64,000 bases of DNA from NCBI GenBank assembly GCA_035341665.1, contig DAOQVR010000004.1:1-64000 (forward strand), read 5' to 3'. A model generated the notes under the pieces. It searched no databases. It was not told where the DNA came from and saw nothing but the letters and a program-made list of their open reading frames with translations. Shown one piece after another: positions 34,936-46,163 of this stretch. Source of the stretch: DAOQVR01 sp035341665 (GTDB taxonomy: Bacteria > Chloroflexota > Anaerolineae > JAAYZQ01). Each line of letters starts with the position of its first letter. Position 1 is the first letter of the stretch. The translations under genes were made by a program, and so were the position numbers.

Positions 34936-36141
34936 ATGGGGACTCTCTCGGGTCGGATGATGAAACCGCAGCCAGAAGACGTCGCGTCCGGGCTGACCGA
35001 GTTGGTCGAGGGCAACACCGCCTTTGCCCTCGACCTGCTTCAGCAGCTCGGCGGCGAGCCGGGGAATGTCTTTTTCTCGCCCTTTTCCATCTCGGCCGCG
35101 CTGGCCATGACCTATGCCGGCGCGCGGGGCGAGACCGAGCGGCAGATGGCCAGTACGCTCCACTTCACCCTTGGGCAGGGGCGCCTCCACCCCGCTTTTG
35201 CCTCGCTCCTCGGCCGGATGGTGGAAGTCGGGGCTGCCGGCCACCTGCGGCTCCACATCGCCAACTCCCTCTGGCCGCAGGCGGGCTATCGATTCTTGGA
35301 CGACTACCTGGCCGCCTGCCGGGCCCACTATGGCGTGACGGTGCGGGCCCTCGACTATGCGACGGATCCGGAGGAGTGCCGCCGGCGCATCAATGGCTGG
35401 GCTGAGCGGCAGACCGAGGGTCGGATAAGGGATCTGATCCCGCCGTGCATCCCCGATGCACTAACGCGGCTGGTGCTGGCCAATGCCGTCTACTTCAAGG
35501 GCAGGTGGCTGACACCCTTTGATGAGCAGCGCACCGAGCAAGCTGCCTTCCACCTGGCGGCCGGCGCCCAAGTGTCGGCGCCGATGATGGGCCACAAGTG
35601 CACACTGGGATACGCCTCTCTCGACGGACTGCAGGTTCTGGAGCTTCCTTACGCGGGCGGAGACCTGTCCATGATCGTGCTGTTGCCCAACGAGGTGAGT
35701 GGCCTGCCCGAGCTCGAGCGTAGGCTCACGCCACCGCGCCTGGCCGGCTGGCTCGGGCAGCTGGCGCGGCGAGAAGTGCAGGTCTGGCTGCCGCGCTTCC
35801 GCCTGGAGCTCAAGATCGTCCTGAACCGGATGCTAGCCCGTCTCGGCATGCCGGACGCGTTCGACGCCGACCGGGCAGACTTCTCGGGCATGGACGGACG
35901 GGTGCGCTGGCTCTACATGGCCTTCGCCGTTCACCAGGCTGCTGTGGACGTCAGCGAAGAGGGCACTGAGGCGGCCGCCGCGACCGCCGTCCTGATCAAG
36001 GCCCGCTCCCTGCCGCCGGCTGTGCCAGAGTTCCGTGCCGATCACCCCTTCCTTTTCCTGATCCACGAGCGAGCGACCGGCGCCATCCTCTTTCTGGGCC
36101 GGGTGGCGAACCCACTCGGAGGGGGACCGCAAGATGGCTAG
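34936..36141 (+). CDS. Serpin (serine protease inhibitor)
   Basis: The 401-residue protein has clear serpin blocks: NVFFSPFSISAALAMTYAGARG, ANAVYFKGRW, LPYAGGDLSMIVLLP and, near the end, DHPFLFLIHERATGAILFLGRVANP. The hinge EEGTEAAAATAV fits an inhibitory serpin. Counting from the hinge places Arg at P1 and Ser at P1' (KARS), predicting inhibition of trypsin-like proteases. No signal peptide is seen, so it would act inside the cell unless exported otherwise. The start is uncertain (34936, 34957 or 34960). It overlaps the HEAT gene by 8 bases. Confidence 0.88.
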   Translation: MGTLSGRMMKPQPEDVASGLTELVEGNTAFALDLLQQLGGEPGNVFFSPFSISAALAMTYAGARGETERQMASTLHFTLGQGRLHPAFASLLGRMVEVGAAGHLRLHIANSLWPQAGYRFLDDYLAACRAHYGVTVRALDYATDPEECRRRINGWAERQTEGRIRDLIPPCIPDALTRLVLANAVYFKGRWLTPFDEQRTEQAAFHLAAGAQVSAPMMGHKCTLGYASLDGLQVLELPYAGGDLSMIVLLPNEVSGLPELERRLTPPRLAGWLGQLARREVQVWLPRFRLELKIVLNRMLARLGMPDAFDADRADFSGMDGRVRWLYMAFAVHQAAVDVSEEGTEAAAATAVLIKARSLPPAVPEFRADHPFLFLIHERATGAILFLGRVANPLGGGPQDG

Positions 36142-38227
36142 CACCCCCACGGAGCCCGGCCTCGCGGCGCCGCGGCCGCTTGAGGCGCACGTCGCGCGCT
36201 GGGCCACCCAGGTGACGGCTCTGGAGCGGCGCGCCGGACGCCGGGTGCTGCCTGCTTGGGTCCTGCTCGGGCTGGGCGGGACCCTGTTGTGCCTGGCGAC
36301 GAACCTTCTGCGCCCCTATGCCAGGTTTGTCGTGCCCGGCGCGGCGGCCGGCATCGGCGGAGCGGTGCTCTGCATCGTACTGGCAGGCCGACTTCGCCGC
36401 CGGGAGGCGGCCGACCTCTCCGCCGAGATCCGCGAGACATGCCGTCGGGAGGGGCTGGCGCCGGCGGAGGCGGTCCGGCTCCTGTCCGAGGGAGTCCGCG
36501 GCGGCGTCGCGGGCGAGGTGCTGGCCGGCGTCGACGCCGGCGCGCAGGCGCTGGCCCAGATCCGCCAGGAGGGCGAGGAGGCGCTTCGGATGCTCTCTCT
36601 CAGGCCCGTGCCGCGTCTGGAGTTCACAGTGGTGCGCGGCAGCGGGCGGGGCATCGCAGCCGTGATTCTGCGGGGCGAACACCGGGCCGACGAGTTCGCC
36701 CGCATCGCGGTGCGCGCCCTGGAGGCCGGGCTGCGCGCCGAGGCTGTCGCAGCGCTGGCCATGGTGGACATGATCTACCACGAGATCGCCCCGAATATAC
36801 CGGAGCGCATCGTCCTGGCCGGCCAAGATGACCCCAGCCGCGCCGCAACGGTAGCCGGACTCCATCTGCTCTTTTCCGGTTTTGACTTGCTTCCGGAGAT
36901 GGCGGCCATACGGGAGGCGCAGCCGGCGGCCCTCGCCTCCGGCCACGGCACATCGGGGCAGGCTGCGCCGGCCGCGGAGGAGGCTGGACCCTTTGTCGGG
37001 AGCTGCGTCGAGTATATCGGGACGCGCACCCAAGACGCCCAAAAGCGAGATCGCGCCTGGGAGCTGCTTGCCTCTATCCCAGATGGGCGCACCCTCCCCT
37101 ACCTGGTGGCTGCGCTCGAGCAGCGCACTTTCCTCCCAGAGGCGGTCGCAGGCCTGAGCCGCCTGGGCGTGGAGGGCCACGTCCGCCTCCTGGAGGCCGT
37201 GCAGGTGGGCCGCGGACGGCTGCGCTTCCATGCCGCCATGGCACTGGGCATGCTCCAGGTCAGTGCGGCGCGGCCTCTCCTCAAGGCACTGCTCCCTTCG
37301 CTGCACAGCTCAGTCGAGCTGGCCGGTTTCCACTGCGCGCTTGCACGCCTTGGGGAAGAGGGGCACGCCACAGAGCTTGAGCCCCTGCTGGCAGAGGGGG
37401 ATGCCGGGGCGCGCCAGGCGGCGGCCATCGCCTTGGCCTACACCGACCAGCCACTAGAAGAGGGACTCGTGCTGCGCCACCTGGCCGATGACAACGCCAC
37501 CGTGCGGCTCTACTTGGTGAAGGCGGTGACGTCGCAGGGGGGCGGCAGCGACCGGCTCGTTGAGGCCCTGGTCGAGCGCTTGGGAGACGGTGAGGAGAGG
37601 GTGCGAGAGGCCGCTGTCGTTGCGTTGAGCCAGCTGGCTCCGCAGGCAGGACGCGCGCGTCTTCTCGAGCTGGCGCAGGCCGGCCCGGCCGACGTGCGGG
37701 TGGCCGCATGCTGCGTTCTGGAGGCTACGCTGGGAGAGGAGTCAATTCCATTCCTGGAGGAAGCGCTGAACGACGCGGAGACAGACACGCAGCGCCGGCG
37801 CCTGCTGCTGGCTTTGGGGAACACCGGGTCCAGCGAGGCAGCCCGCATCGCCGGCGCATGCCTGGAGGACGACGGCCTGTCGGGTGCCGCCTTGGCCGCC
37901 CTGCAGCGGATCCATGTGCGGGCGCCACAGGCCGCGCGGCGGGCCGTCGAGAGCAGGACAGGGAGCCGGGTCCGGCTGCTCATCCTTGCTGCGTCTGCGG
38001 GGGACACGCAGGCGGCCGTCCAGCTCGCCGGCATGCTCAAGCCGCGGACCGATTTTCTCACACTCCTCGACCTACTGGAGGTCGTGCCGCGGCTGCACTC
38101 ACGTGCCTTCGTGGCACCACTGCATGACCTTCTGTCCTACCGCAACCCCCCGCGCTTCCCGGGCGACCGGAGCATTTCCTACCTGGCGCTGAAGGCGTTG
38201 GTGCACAGCGAGCTGGCGGGAGCGTGA
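36134..38227 (+). CDS. HEAT-repeat protein with N-terminal membrane helices
   Basis: The 697-residue protein has two membrane helices (about 40-60 and 68-88), then a helical region and from about 290 on a series of HEAT/armadillo-like repeats (for example RLGEEGHATELEPLL, REAAVVALSQLAPQ). GGAGGGGG precedes the ATG. Translation is coupled on both sides: 8-base overlap with the serpin gene and GTGA overlap with the YkgJ-like gene. Probably a scaffold on the inner membrane face; no catalytic motif. Confidence 0.7.
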   Translation: MASTPTEPGLAAPRPLEAHVARWATQVTALERRAGRRVLPAWVLLGLGGTLLCLATNLLRPYARFVVPGAAAGIGGAVLCIVLAGRLRRREAADLSAEIRETCRREGLAPAEAVRLLSEGVRGGVAGEVLAGVDAGAQALAQIRQEGEEALRMLSLRPVPRLEFTVVRGSGRGIAAVILRGEHRADEFARIAVRALEAGLRAEAVAALAMVDMIYHEIAPNIPERIVLAGQDDPSRAATVAGLHLLFSGFDLLPEMAAIREAQPAALASGHGTSGQAAPAAEEAGPFVGSCVEYIGTRTQDAQKRDRAWELLASIPDGRTLPYLVAALEQRTFLPEAVAGLSRLGVEGHVRLLEAVQVGRGRLRFHAAMALGMLQVSAARPLLKALLPSLHSSVELAGFHCALARLGEEGHATELEPLLAEGDAGARQAAAIALAYTDQPLEEGLVLRHLADDNATVRLYLVKAVTSQGGGSDRLVEALVERLGDGEERVREAAVVALSQLAPQAGRARLLELAQAGPADVRVAACCVLEATLGEESIPFLEEALNDAETDTQRRRLLLALGNTGSSEAARIAGACLEDDGLSGAALAALQRIHVRAPQAARRAVESRTGSRVRLLILAASAGDTQAAVQLAGMLKPRTDFLTLLDLLEVVPRLHSRAFVAPLHDLLSYRNPPRFPGDRSISYLALKALVHSELAGA

Positions 38228-38499
38228 GCGAAACCATGGAGTGCCGGCCTGGCTGCGGCGCCTGCTGCATTGCCCTATCGATCTCGTCGCCGATACCGGG
38301 CATGCCCGACGGTAAGCCGGCAGGGGTGCGCTGCACGCAGCTCACGGCAGAGGGGATGTGCGCTCTGTTTGGACTGCCGGATCGTCCGGCCATCTGCGTG
38401 CGGTTCCGCGCCGAGCCGGCGTTCTGCGGGACGACCAGAGACGAGGCCTTGGCACTTCTGACCGCTCTCGAGCTGGAGACACGGCCCCTGGGACGATAG
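38224..38499 (+). CDS. YkgJ-family cysteine-cluster protein
   Basis: A 91-residue protein with the cysteine set CRPGCGACC near the N-terminus, then CTQL, CALF and CVRF, matching the zinc- or iron-chelating YkgJ family. The GTG at 38224 overlaps the previous stop (GTGA); an ATG at 38236 is the alternative. Function of the family is unknown. Confidence 0.8.
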   Translation: MSETMECRPGCGACCIALSISSPIPGMPDGKPAGVRCTQLTAEGMCALFGLPDRPAICVRFRAEPAFCGTTRDEALALLTALELETRPLGR

Positions 38500-38542
38500 T
38501 CGGGCAGGGCTCTGCCATTGCGCCCAGGCGCAGAGAACAGAG

Positions 38543-38570
38543 AGGCGCCCGATCCTCGGACCGGGCGCCT
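38543..38570. terminator. Bidirectional hairpin between convergent genes
   Basis: AGGCGCCCG (38543-38551) pairs with CGGGCGCCT (38562-38570), 9 bp with a 10-base loop, placed between the convergent YkgJ-like gene and the secreted-protein gene. Confidence 0.55.
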
Positions 38571-38618
38571 GCTGCCTCTAGGAGGGGCATGGCCCTGGAG
38601 CCGTGCCCTCTGCTATGC

Positions 38619-39650
38619 CTAGTTAAACCACTGGGCGCAAGCCGGCACGTCGTTGTCCGCGGGCTGGTACACGAAGCCGGCCAACGTCAGGTTGTCCACG
38701 CAAAGCTGCCAGGTGCCTGCGGTGCCGGATCCCCACGGGAACCGGGCCGCTCCGGTGAGGGCCTTGGTGATGCGGGTCCGCGCATAGGCTCCTCCCTGTG
38801 GGGGCGTGATGGTGGCATCCACGGCTACTTCACCCAGCGGAAGGTGATTGGCGTTGTGCACCGTCACCCACATGAGCAGCATGGTCCTGCCGTAGGGATC
38901 GGAGTGGAAGGTGCCGCTGATGTCGCCGATGTGCATAGTCTCCTGGGCGCCCGGCTCGACGAGCGAGAAGTCGTCATAGTAAACCGGCGTCGCGCCGTTC
39001 GCGAAGAGGTCAACGCATGCGATGCTGGTGATGCCTCCGCCCGACACTTCATCGGTCCAGGTGCCAGAGTAGAGGAGCGCGCCACCGTAGTAGAACGCCT
39101 GCGTGTTGGCATCCAGATCGATCTCGAGGCGCAGCTCGACCCACTGATCCTTGATCATGGGGAGTGTGCCGCCGCTGACGCCAGTGTTGACCACCGAGTT
39201 GGTGGCGGACATAAAGTCCACTTGGACCGACCAGTTGTTCGTCATTCCCGCATCGTCATACTGGTTGAGCATGATGAAGTATGACTCGCCACTGAAGTTG
39301 GTCGGGATATACTGCCAGGCGGTATAGGTCCAGACGCCCGAGTCGATGGCATACTCGTGCACCAGGTCCGAGTCAACCATGATCTCGATCGAGTTGGGCG
39401 CGCTAACGCTGTACTCATCGCGCGTGTAGGCGGTCGCCGCAGGGCTGTTGGCCCAGCCCTTCCAACCGCCCAGGCCATGCACACTGGTATCCGTGGGATA
39501 CGAGTCCCAGTTCTCATACCAATCCACAAGGTTTGGCGCTACCTGCGGGCCTGCAATGCCGGCCGTGGGGACCGCTGTTTTGGCGCTCACGGGAGCGGCG
39601 AGGGTCAGGGCAACCAGGACAACTACGACGAGCTTGAGCAGAGTCTTCAC
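38619..39650 (-). CDS. Secreted protein with concanavalin/LamG-like jelly-roll domain
   Basis: The 343-residue protein has a signal peptide (about 1-23) and a beta-rich domain (about 40-220) with the outline of LamG/concanavalin-like folds (WYENWDSYP..., WVELRLEIDLD..., YYDDFSL near 225). A second beta domain (about 235-343) resembles a fibronectin/CARDB-type module and carries Cys residues. No catalytic motif. The GTG at 39650 has GGAGG upstream and overlaps the stop of a possible upstream ORF. Confidence 0.7.
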   Translation of the reverse strand: MKTLLKLVVVVLVALTLAAPVSAKTAVPTAGIAGPQVAPNLVDWYENWDSYPTDTSVHGLGGWKGWANSPAATAYTRDEYSVSAPNSIEIMVDSDLVHEYAIDSGVWTYTAWQYIPTNFSGESYFIMLNQYDDAGMTNNWSVQVDFMSATNSVVNTGVSGGTLPMIKDQWVELRLEIDLDANTQAFYYGGALLYSGTWTDEVSGGGITSIACVDLFANGATPVYYDDFSLVEPGAQETMHIGDISGTFHSDPYGRTMLLMWVTVHNANHLPLGEVAVDATITPPQGGAYARTRITKALTGAARFPWGSGTAGTWQLCVDNLTLAGFVYQPADNDVPACAQWFN

Positions 39651-39739
39651 GATATTCCTCCTGTTGGGAAAGTGATTGGGCTTGTCGCCCGCTGATGGGT
39701 CTCCGTCCTAGACCCGAGGTACTGAACGGTCAGAGTCAC
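39647..39739 (-). CDS. Possible leader ORF overlapping the secreted-protein start
   Basis: A 30-codon frame in the leader follows AAAGGAG. It may start at GTG 39739 or at CTG 39733, which has better spacing. It stays open to a TGA that overlaps the GTG start of the secreted-protein gene, the same GTGA junction used between genes elsewhere here. The predicted peptide is basic and polar. It could couple translation or be chance. Confidence 0.3.
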   Translation of the reverse strand: MTLTVQYLGSRTETHQRATSPITFPTGGIS

Positions 39740-39854
39740 CTCCTTTCGGACAAGTTACTCATCCTCACCCTGGAGTCCCTTCGGGGATCGAAGTAGCCCC
39801 CAGGGCATGCTCACAGCCGGCCCACCACACCACGTGCGGCGGACCATCACAGCG

Positions 39855-39883
39855 ATTATAGCACTAGCCTGCCCTGTTGTCAA
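39855..39883 (-). promoter_or_regulatory. Perfect-consensus sigma70 promoter for the secreted-protein gene
   Basis: On the minus strand, TTGACA (39878-39883), 17 bases, TATAAT (39855-39860): 12 of 12 consensus bases at ideal spacing. The leader is about 195 bases. Confidence 0.8.
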
Positions 39884-39906
39884 ACGCTTGCATTCGGTCA
39901 CATGGA

Positions 39907-40107
39907 ATGTTACCGACTTGTCCCAAGCGACTCATCCCCAACGTGCCTCGGCTGGCCACTAAACACGCTGCCCACGGCGAGATTGAGGCCTCTTCTGCCC
40001 TGTTGGGCCGATTGGGGCGGATCGGCGCCTCTGCCGTGGACCGCATCCTGGCTCGCATTCAGCAAGCTCAGGCCCGGCTTCCGCCAGCAAGCCCCACGGC
40101 CCAATGA
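39907..40107 (+). pseudogene. Degraded transposase-like remnant
   Basis: The frame from ATG 39907 to the stop at 40107 encodes CPKRLIPNVPRL, then HGEIEASSALLGRLG and ASAVDRILAR. This follows the N-terminal helix-turn-helix part of DDE-integrase-type transposases (CGKRL..LP.L..HGEL..LL.ISAATIDRLL). No catalytic DDE part follows and no inverted repeats were found, so it would be a fragment. The similarity is from memory, not a search. Confidence 0.4.
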
Positions 40108-40294
40108 GCTGACACAGTCTGGCGGGGATTCCGGTTGGCGGACTGCGCACATCTCGCGCAGGAGGTGGCTGTCGCCTGCTGGGCCTCCTGTCCACGCGGG
40201 CCCGGGGAAGGTCCAGCTTCGCGAGGTTCGGCCTGAAGGCGGTGCCCATCCAGGCACACCCGAGAGCAGGGGGGGTGTTTGCCGACCTCGGCCC
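40108..40294. other. Gene-free spacer before trpS
   Basis: No convincing coding frame, hairpin terminator or RNA is visible in this stretch, apart from scattered short inverted repeats. No T-box sequence was found ahead of trpS. Confidence 0.5.
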
Positions 40295-40323
40295 TTGCCG
40301 TGCCGGGCCACCTGCGGTACAAT
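40295..40323 (+). promoter_or_regulatory. Sigma70-type promoter for trpS
   Basis: TTGCCG (40295-40300), 17 bases, TACAAT (40318-40323). The predicted leader is about 23 bases with AGGAG. Confidence 0.6.
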
Positions 40324-40352
40324 CGCCCAGAGAAACGACAGGAGCAAGAGGC

Positions 40353-41333
<981 letters not shown>

Positions 41334-41388
41334 GCAAGGCACAGGGCGAAATGTGCGATCGGCCAGGAGCTAGGGCCAGGGTGACTGG

Positions 41389-43206
<1,818 letters not shown>

Positions 43207-43222
43207 CCAAGAGGGATAGCGA

Positions 43223-43251
43223 ATGCGGCGCGCCTTCAAGGCGCGCCGCAT
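43223..43251 (+). terminator. Hairpin after lepA
   Basis: A perfect 12-bp inverted repeat (43223-43234 with 43240-43251) with a 5-base loop, about 16 bases past the lepA stop. No T-run. Confidence 0.6.
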
Positions 43252-43290
43252 GGTTGGTGCATCGAAGCGAACGGGCACCGCGCACGCTAG

Positions 43291-43304
43291 AGGTGCGCCG
43301 CACC
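43291..43304. repeat. Palindromic 14-mer of the 8709-8790 type
   Basis: AGGTGCGCCGCACC, the same palindromic element as the four-copy array near 8.7 kb, again directly downstream of a gene. Confidence 0.6.
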
Positions 43305-43343
43305 CGGGCCTGTCATCGGGCGGCTACATGCGCCGCCGGCGCT

Positions 43344-43664
43344 CTATTGGCGCTGTTTCTCGTAGCACTCCCGGCAATAGACGGGGCGGTCGTTCCGCGG
43401 CTGGAAGGGAACCTGGGTCGGCTTCCCACAGCGCGCGCAGACGACGTCGTACATTTGGCGGTCGGTGCGATCCGGCCGGCTGTACCCCCCACGTCCCTCA
43501 CTCGGGCGATCTCCCGTACGGCTAGCCTTGCGGGCCGCGCGACACTCAGGGCACCGACGTGGGTCGGAAAAGCCCCTCTCCTCATAAAACTCCTGGTCCT
43601 TGACCGTGAACACGAAATTGCGGCCGCAGTCGGAACACGCGAGGGTACGATCCTTCTTGGACAT
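43344..43664 (-). CDS. Probable zinc-ribbon protein (zf-trcl plus CxxC-x17-CxxC domain)
   Basis: The 106-residue protein has an N-terminal CSDCG...CPECRAARK ribbon of the zf-trcl type (residues about 10-45), a charged Arg/Gly linker, and a C-terminal pair CARCGKPTQVPFQP...YCRECY, which fits the known CxxC-x17-CxxC domain. Function unknown; possible RNA or ribosome association is inference. Confidence 0.8.
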   Translation of the reverse strand: MSKKDRTLACSDCGRNFVFTVKDQEFYEERGFSDPRRCPECRAARKASRTGDRPSEGRGGYSRPDRTDRQMYDVVCARCGKPTQVPFQPRNDRPVYCRECYEKQRQ

Positions 43665-43802
43665 CCTACTTGACTCTTCTCCTCTTACTCTTTACGGACT
43701 AGCCGTGGAACAAAATACCGCTGGGTCGATAGATTCCCAGCGATCGCACCGCAAGATGAAACACCATTGGGGTCTGCCACATGTACGCTTACTATACGTC
43801 GC

Positions 43803-43831
43803 ATCATAACCCAGGTTTCGATTAATGTCAA
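43803..43831 (-). promoter_or_regulatory. Sigma70-type promoter for the zinc-ribbon gene at 43344
   Basis: On the minus strand, TTGACA (43826-43831), 17 bases, TATGAT (43803-43808). The leader is about 130 bases and contains a small hairpin and a 27-codon frame starting at 43782. Confidence 0.6.
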
Positions 43832-43885
43832 GTTGCGGGACGAAATGTGTGGAACGCGACACGAGACGTGGGTGGGGCCGCTGAC

Positions 43886-43914
43886 TTGCCCGAGCCGCCG
43901 CCCGGCGGTAGAAT
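43886..43914 (+). promoter_or_regulatory. Sigma70-type promoter for mgtC-like gene
   Basis: TTGCCC (43886-43891), 17 bases, TAGAAT (43909-43914). The predicted leader is about 20 bases with GGAGG. Confidence 0.6.
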
Positions 43915-43939
43915 CACTCACCACACGAGGAGGTAGCTC

Positions 43940-44578
43940 ATGACCGTAGCCTGGGAAGACATCCTAAAGATCGTCCTCGCGCTTGTGGCCGGAGGCCTCA
44001 TAGGCTTTGAGCGCGAGTTCCGGGACAAGGCAGCAGGGTTCCGCACGCTGATCCTGATCTGCATCGGCGCGACCATTTTCACCATCCTCTCGGACAGGCT
44101 GGCCGATCCACCCAACGCGCGCGTGGCCGCCAACATCGTCGTTGGCGTGGGCTTCCTGGGTGCCGGGGTGATCCTCCGTGACGAGAAGGGAGGCCGGATT
44201 CGTGGCCTGACGACGGCGGCCCTTGTCTGGCTGGCAGCCGCAGTAGGCATGGCGCTCGGCGCCGGCGAGTACATCCTGGCGGGAGTGGTCGTGGCCCTGA
44301 CCATGGTGATCCTTTGGGTGTTGCCCAAGATGGAGCACGTGGTGGACAGCACGCGCGACTCAAGGACCTACGAGGTGGCCTTCCGGCCGGGCTCAGAGAA
44401 GCGTGCCGAAGTCGAAGCCCTGTTGGTGCAACGGAGTAGGCGTGTGCAGCTCTTGCACCAGGCACGGACTGCCGAGAGGGTCACGGCAACGTGGCTTGTG
44501 ATCGCGCATGCCTCGGCGCATGGTGAGATGGCCGCCCGCCTGATGGACGATCCGGAGGTGGTGGAAGTGCGCTGCTGA
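43940..44578 (+). CDS. MgtC/SapB family membrane protein
   Basis: The 212-residue protein has four to five membrane helices with the MgtC signature GGLIGFEREFRDKAAGFRT and VVGVGFLGAGVILR, then GLTTAALVWLAAAVGM, and a C-terminal soluble ACT-like domain (about 145-212). The family is linked to low-magnesium growth and stress; transport itself is not proven. GGAGG precedes the ATG. The gene ends 7 bases from the convergent DUF4139 gene. Confidence 0.87.
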   Translation: MTVAWEDILKIVLALVAGGLIGFEREFRDKAAGFRTLILICIGATIFTILSDRLADPPNARVAANIVVGVGFLGAGVILRDEKGGRIRGLTTAALVWLAAAVGMALGAGEYILAGVVVALTMVILWVLPKMEHVVDSTRDSRTYEVAFRPGSEKRAEVEALLVQRSRRVQLLHQARTAERVTATWLVIAHASAHGEMAARLMDDPEVVEVRC

Positions 44579-44585
44579 CCGCCTC

Positions 44586-46163
44586 CTAGGGGAGCCCGAC
44601 CACGCTCATGTCGCGCGGGTGCTCCACCGAGAACTCGAACCGGACCGTGCGCTCCTCACGCGGCGCAAGGGTGAGCTGCCACTCCAGCAGGCCGAGATCG
44701 GTTTGGAGGGCCGGCTTGGGCTCTGACCACTCCAATCGCGCCTTGACTTGCTCGCTCTGCGAGGTGGGCACCTGGTCGTGCAGGGTGAGCGCCGCCTCCC
44801 GGTCTAGGAGGTTGGTCACCTTGATCTCGTAGCCATAGACCAGCCGCCTCCGGTCGCTGAGCATTCTCTTGTCTACGTCGCGGCGTTTTAGTTCGCGCTT
44901 GACCCGCAGCCGGTCGTCAACCCCCAGGAAGAGCTCCACTTCGCCGCCGGGCGCGGTCAGCTCCAGGCCCGTGCTGCCGATGAACTCGTCGCCGGCAAAG
45001 AGGTTGGCAGGCCCGGCCAACAGCGTCAACTCGCTGTCGTTTGCCACCTTGGCGCGTCGATAGGCCGCTTCCACCAGCTTCGGCGCCGACACGTAGTCCA
45101 GCTTGGGCGCAAGCGGGTAGCGCGTCACTGTCACCTTGTGGGGTGCCCCGTCAGGTGGGACGGTCACCGCCGCAGGGAGCCGGTAGGTGACGGCAGCTCC
45201 GGCCGACTCCACGACGGCCACTGCAGGCTCCGCCTCGTATGCCACCACGTTGTCGTGCACCTGACGCGCCCCTCGCTGGACCAACACGCCGGCCTGCGGG
45301 ACTGACTTCGCCAGCTCCGGTGCCGGCATGGCCGGCATGACGGGCCTGGCGGGTTCCACGTACCAGGGGGCAAGCTTCGGCAGCATACCGGTCAGTGTGG
45401 GCCGCGCCGTCGAGAGGGTGAGGGCGACGTCCTCCCACCCCTCACCTGTGCCCTGCGTCACCTGCGCAAGGTAACCCATCTCCAACGTGCCCCCATCCTC
45501 CGCAAGGCGGACGTCATACAGAGGCCTCCATCCCGCACGGGCGACGACGTAGGTGACATCCAGTGCGAGGCTGCCCGCCTCGATCACTTCGACCTCGACC
45601 TCCGCGGAAAAGCGCTCCCGGCGCCTGGCCGACCCAAGCTGCGCCAACTCCTCATTCAGCTTCTGTAGCTTGCGACCGTCGCTGCGTTGCAGAGCGGCGA
45701 GCTCCAGGAGCTGGGCGTCCAACGCCGCCGTGCGCTCGCGCACCATGGCATACAGCGCGACCTGATCCTCCGGTGTGGTCCTGGCAAAGGCAAGCCCGCG
45801 GGCAAACTCCTGCGTGCTGCCCTGGAGGCCCTGAAGTGCGGTGCGCTCGCCCTTGAGCGCCTCGCTGCGCGCACTGAGCGCACTCATCTCGTCCTGCAGT
45901 GCCTCGATGTCGTGCTCGAGCTGGCGGACTACCTCGTCAGGCGTGTCCACATAAAAGCTGCGGCGCACGTCGACGCCCAGCAGGCGGGCCCGCGCGGAGC
46001 CGCGCGCCGAGGCGCGGAGGGAGCTGGTGTCTAGCGTAAGGGGGAGCGGCATGGCCTCCAGCCGGTGAACGCCCGGCTCCAGTGTCACCTCTCCGCGCCG
46101 GGTGACGCGCGCACGGTCAGCGTATACCGTCACTGCACGGATATTGGTCTCAACGCTTATCAT
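44586..46163 (-). CDS. DUF4140/DUF4139 (mucoidy-inhibitor A-like) protein
   Basis: The 525-residue protein has an N-terminal DUF4140 beta domain (about 5-100, AVTVYADRARVTRRGEV), a coiled coil (about 80-185), and the DUF4139 beta-rich domain (TYVVARAGWRPLYDVRL, then repeated beta strands) to the C-terminus. No signal peptide is visible. The ATG at 46163 overlaps the radical SAM stop (ATGA) and has GGGGAGG directly upstream, so it is the last gene of the radical SAM operon. Function of the family is unknown. Confidence 0.78.
   Translation of the reverse strand: MISVETNIRAVTVYADRARVTRRGEVTLEPGVHRLEAMPLPLTLDTSSLRASARGSARARLLGVDVRRSFYVDTPDEVVRQLEHDIEALQDEMSALSARSEALKGERTALQGLQGSTQEFARGLAFARTTPEDQVALYAMVRERTAALDAQLLELAALQRSDGRKLQKLNEELAQLGSARRRERFSAEVEVEVIEAGSLALDVTYVVARAGWRPLYDVRLAEDGGTLEMGYLAQVTQGTGEGWEDVALTLSTARPTLTGMLPKLAPWYVEPARPVMPAMPAPELAKSVPQAGVLVQRGARQVHDNVVAYEAEPAVAVVESAGAAVTYRLPAAVTVPPDGAPHKVTVTRYPLAPKLDYVSAPKLVEAAYRRAKVANDSELTLLAGPANLFAGDEFIGSTGLELTAPGGEVELFLGVDDRLRVKRELKRRDVDKRMLSDRRRLVYGYEIKVTNLLDREAALTLHDQVPTSQSEQVKARLEWSEPKPALQTDLGLLEWQLTLAPREERTVRFEFSVEHPRDMSVVGLP

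Noticed and set aside
39907..40107. Intact insertion sequence
   Set aside because: Only a short N-terminal-like fragment is visible, without DDE region, terminal repeats or target duplication.
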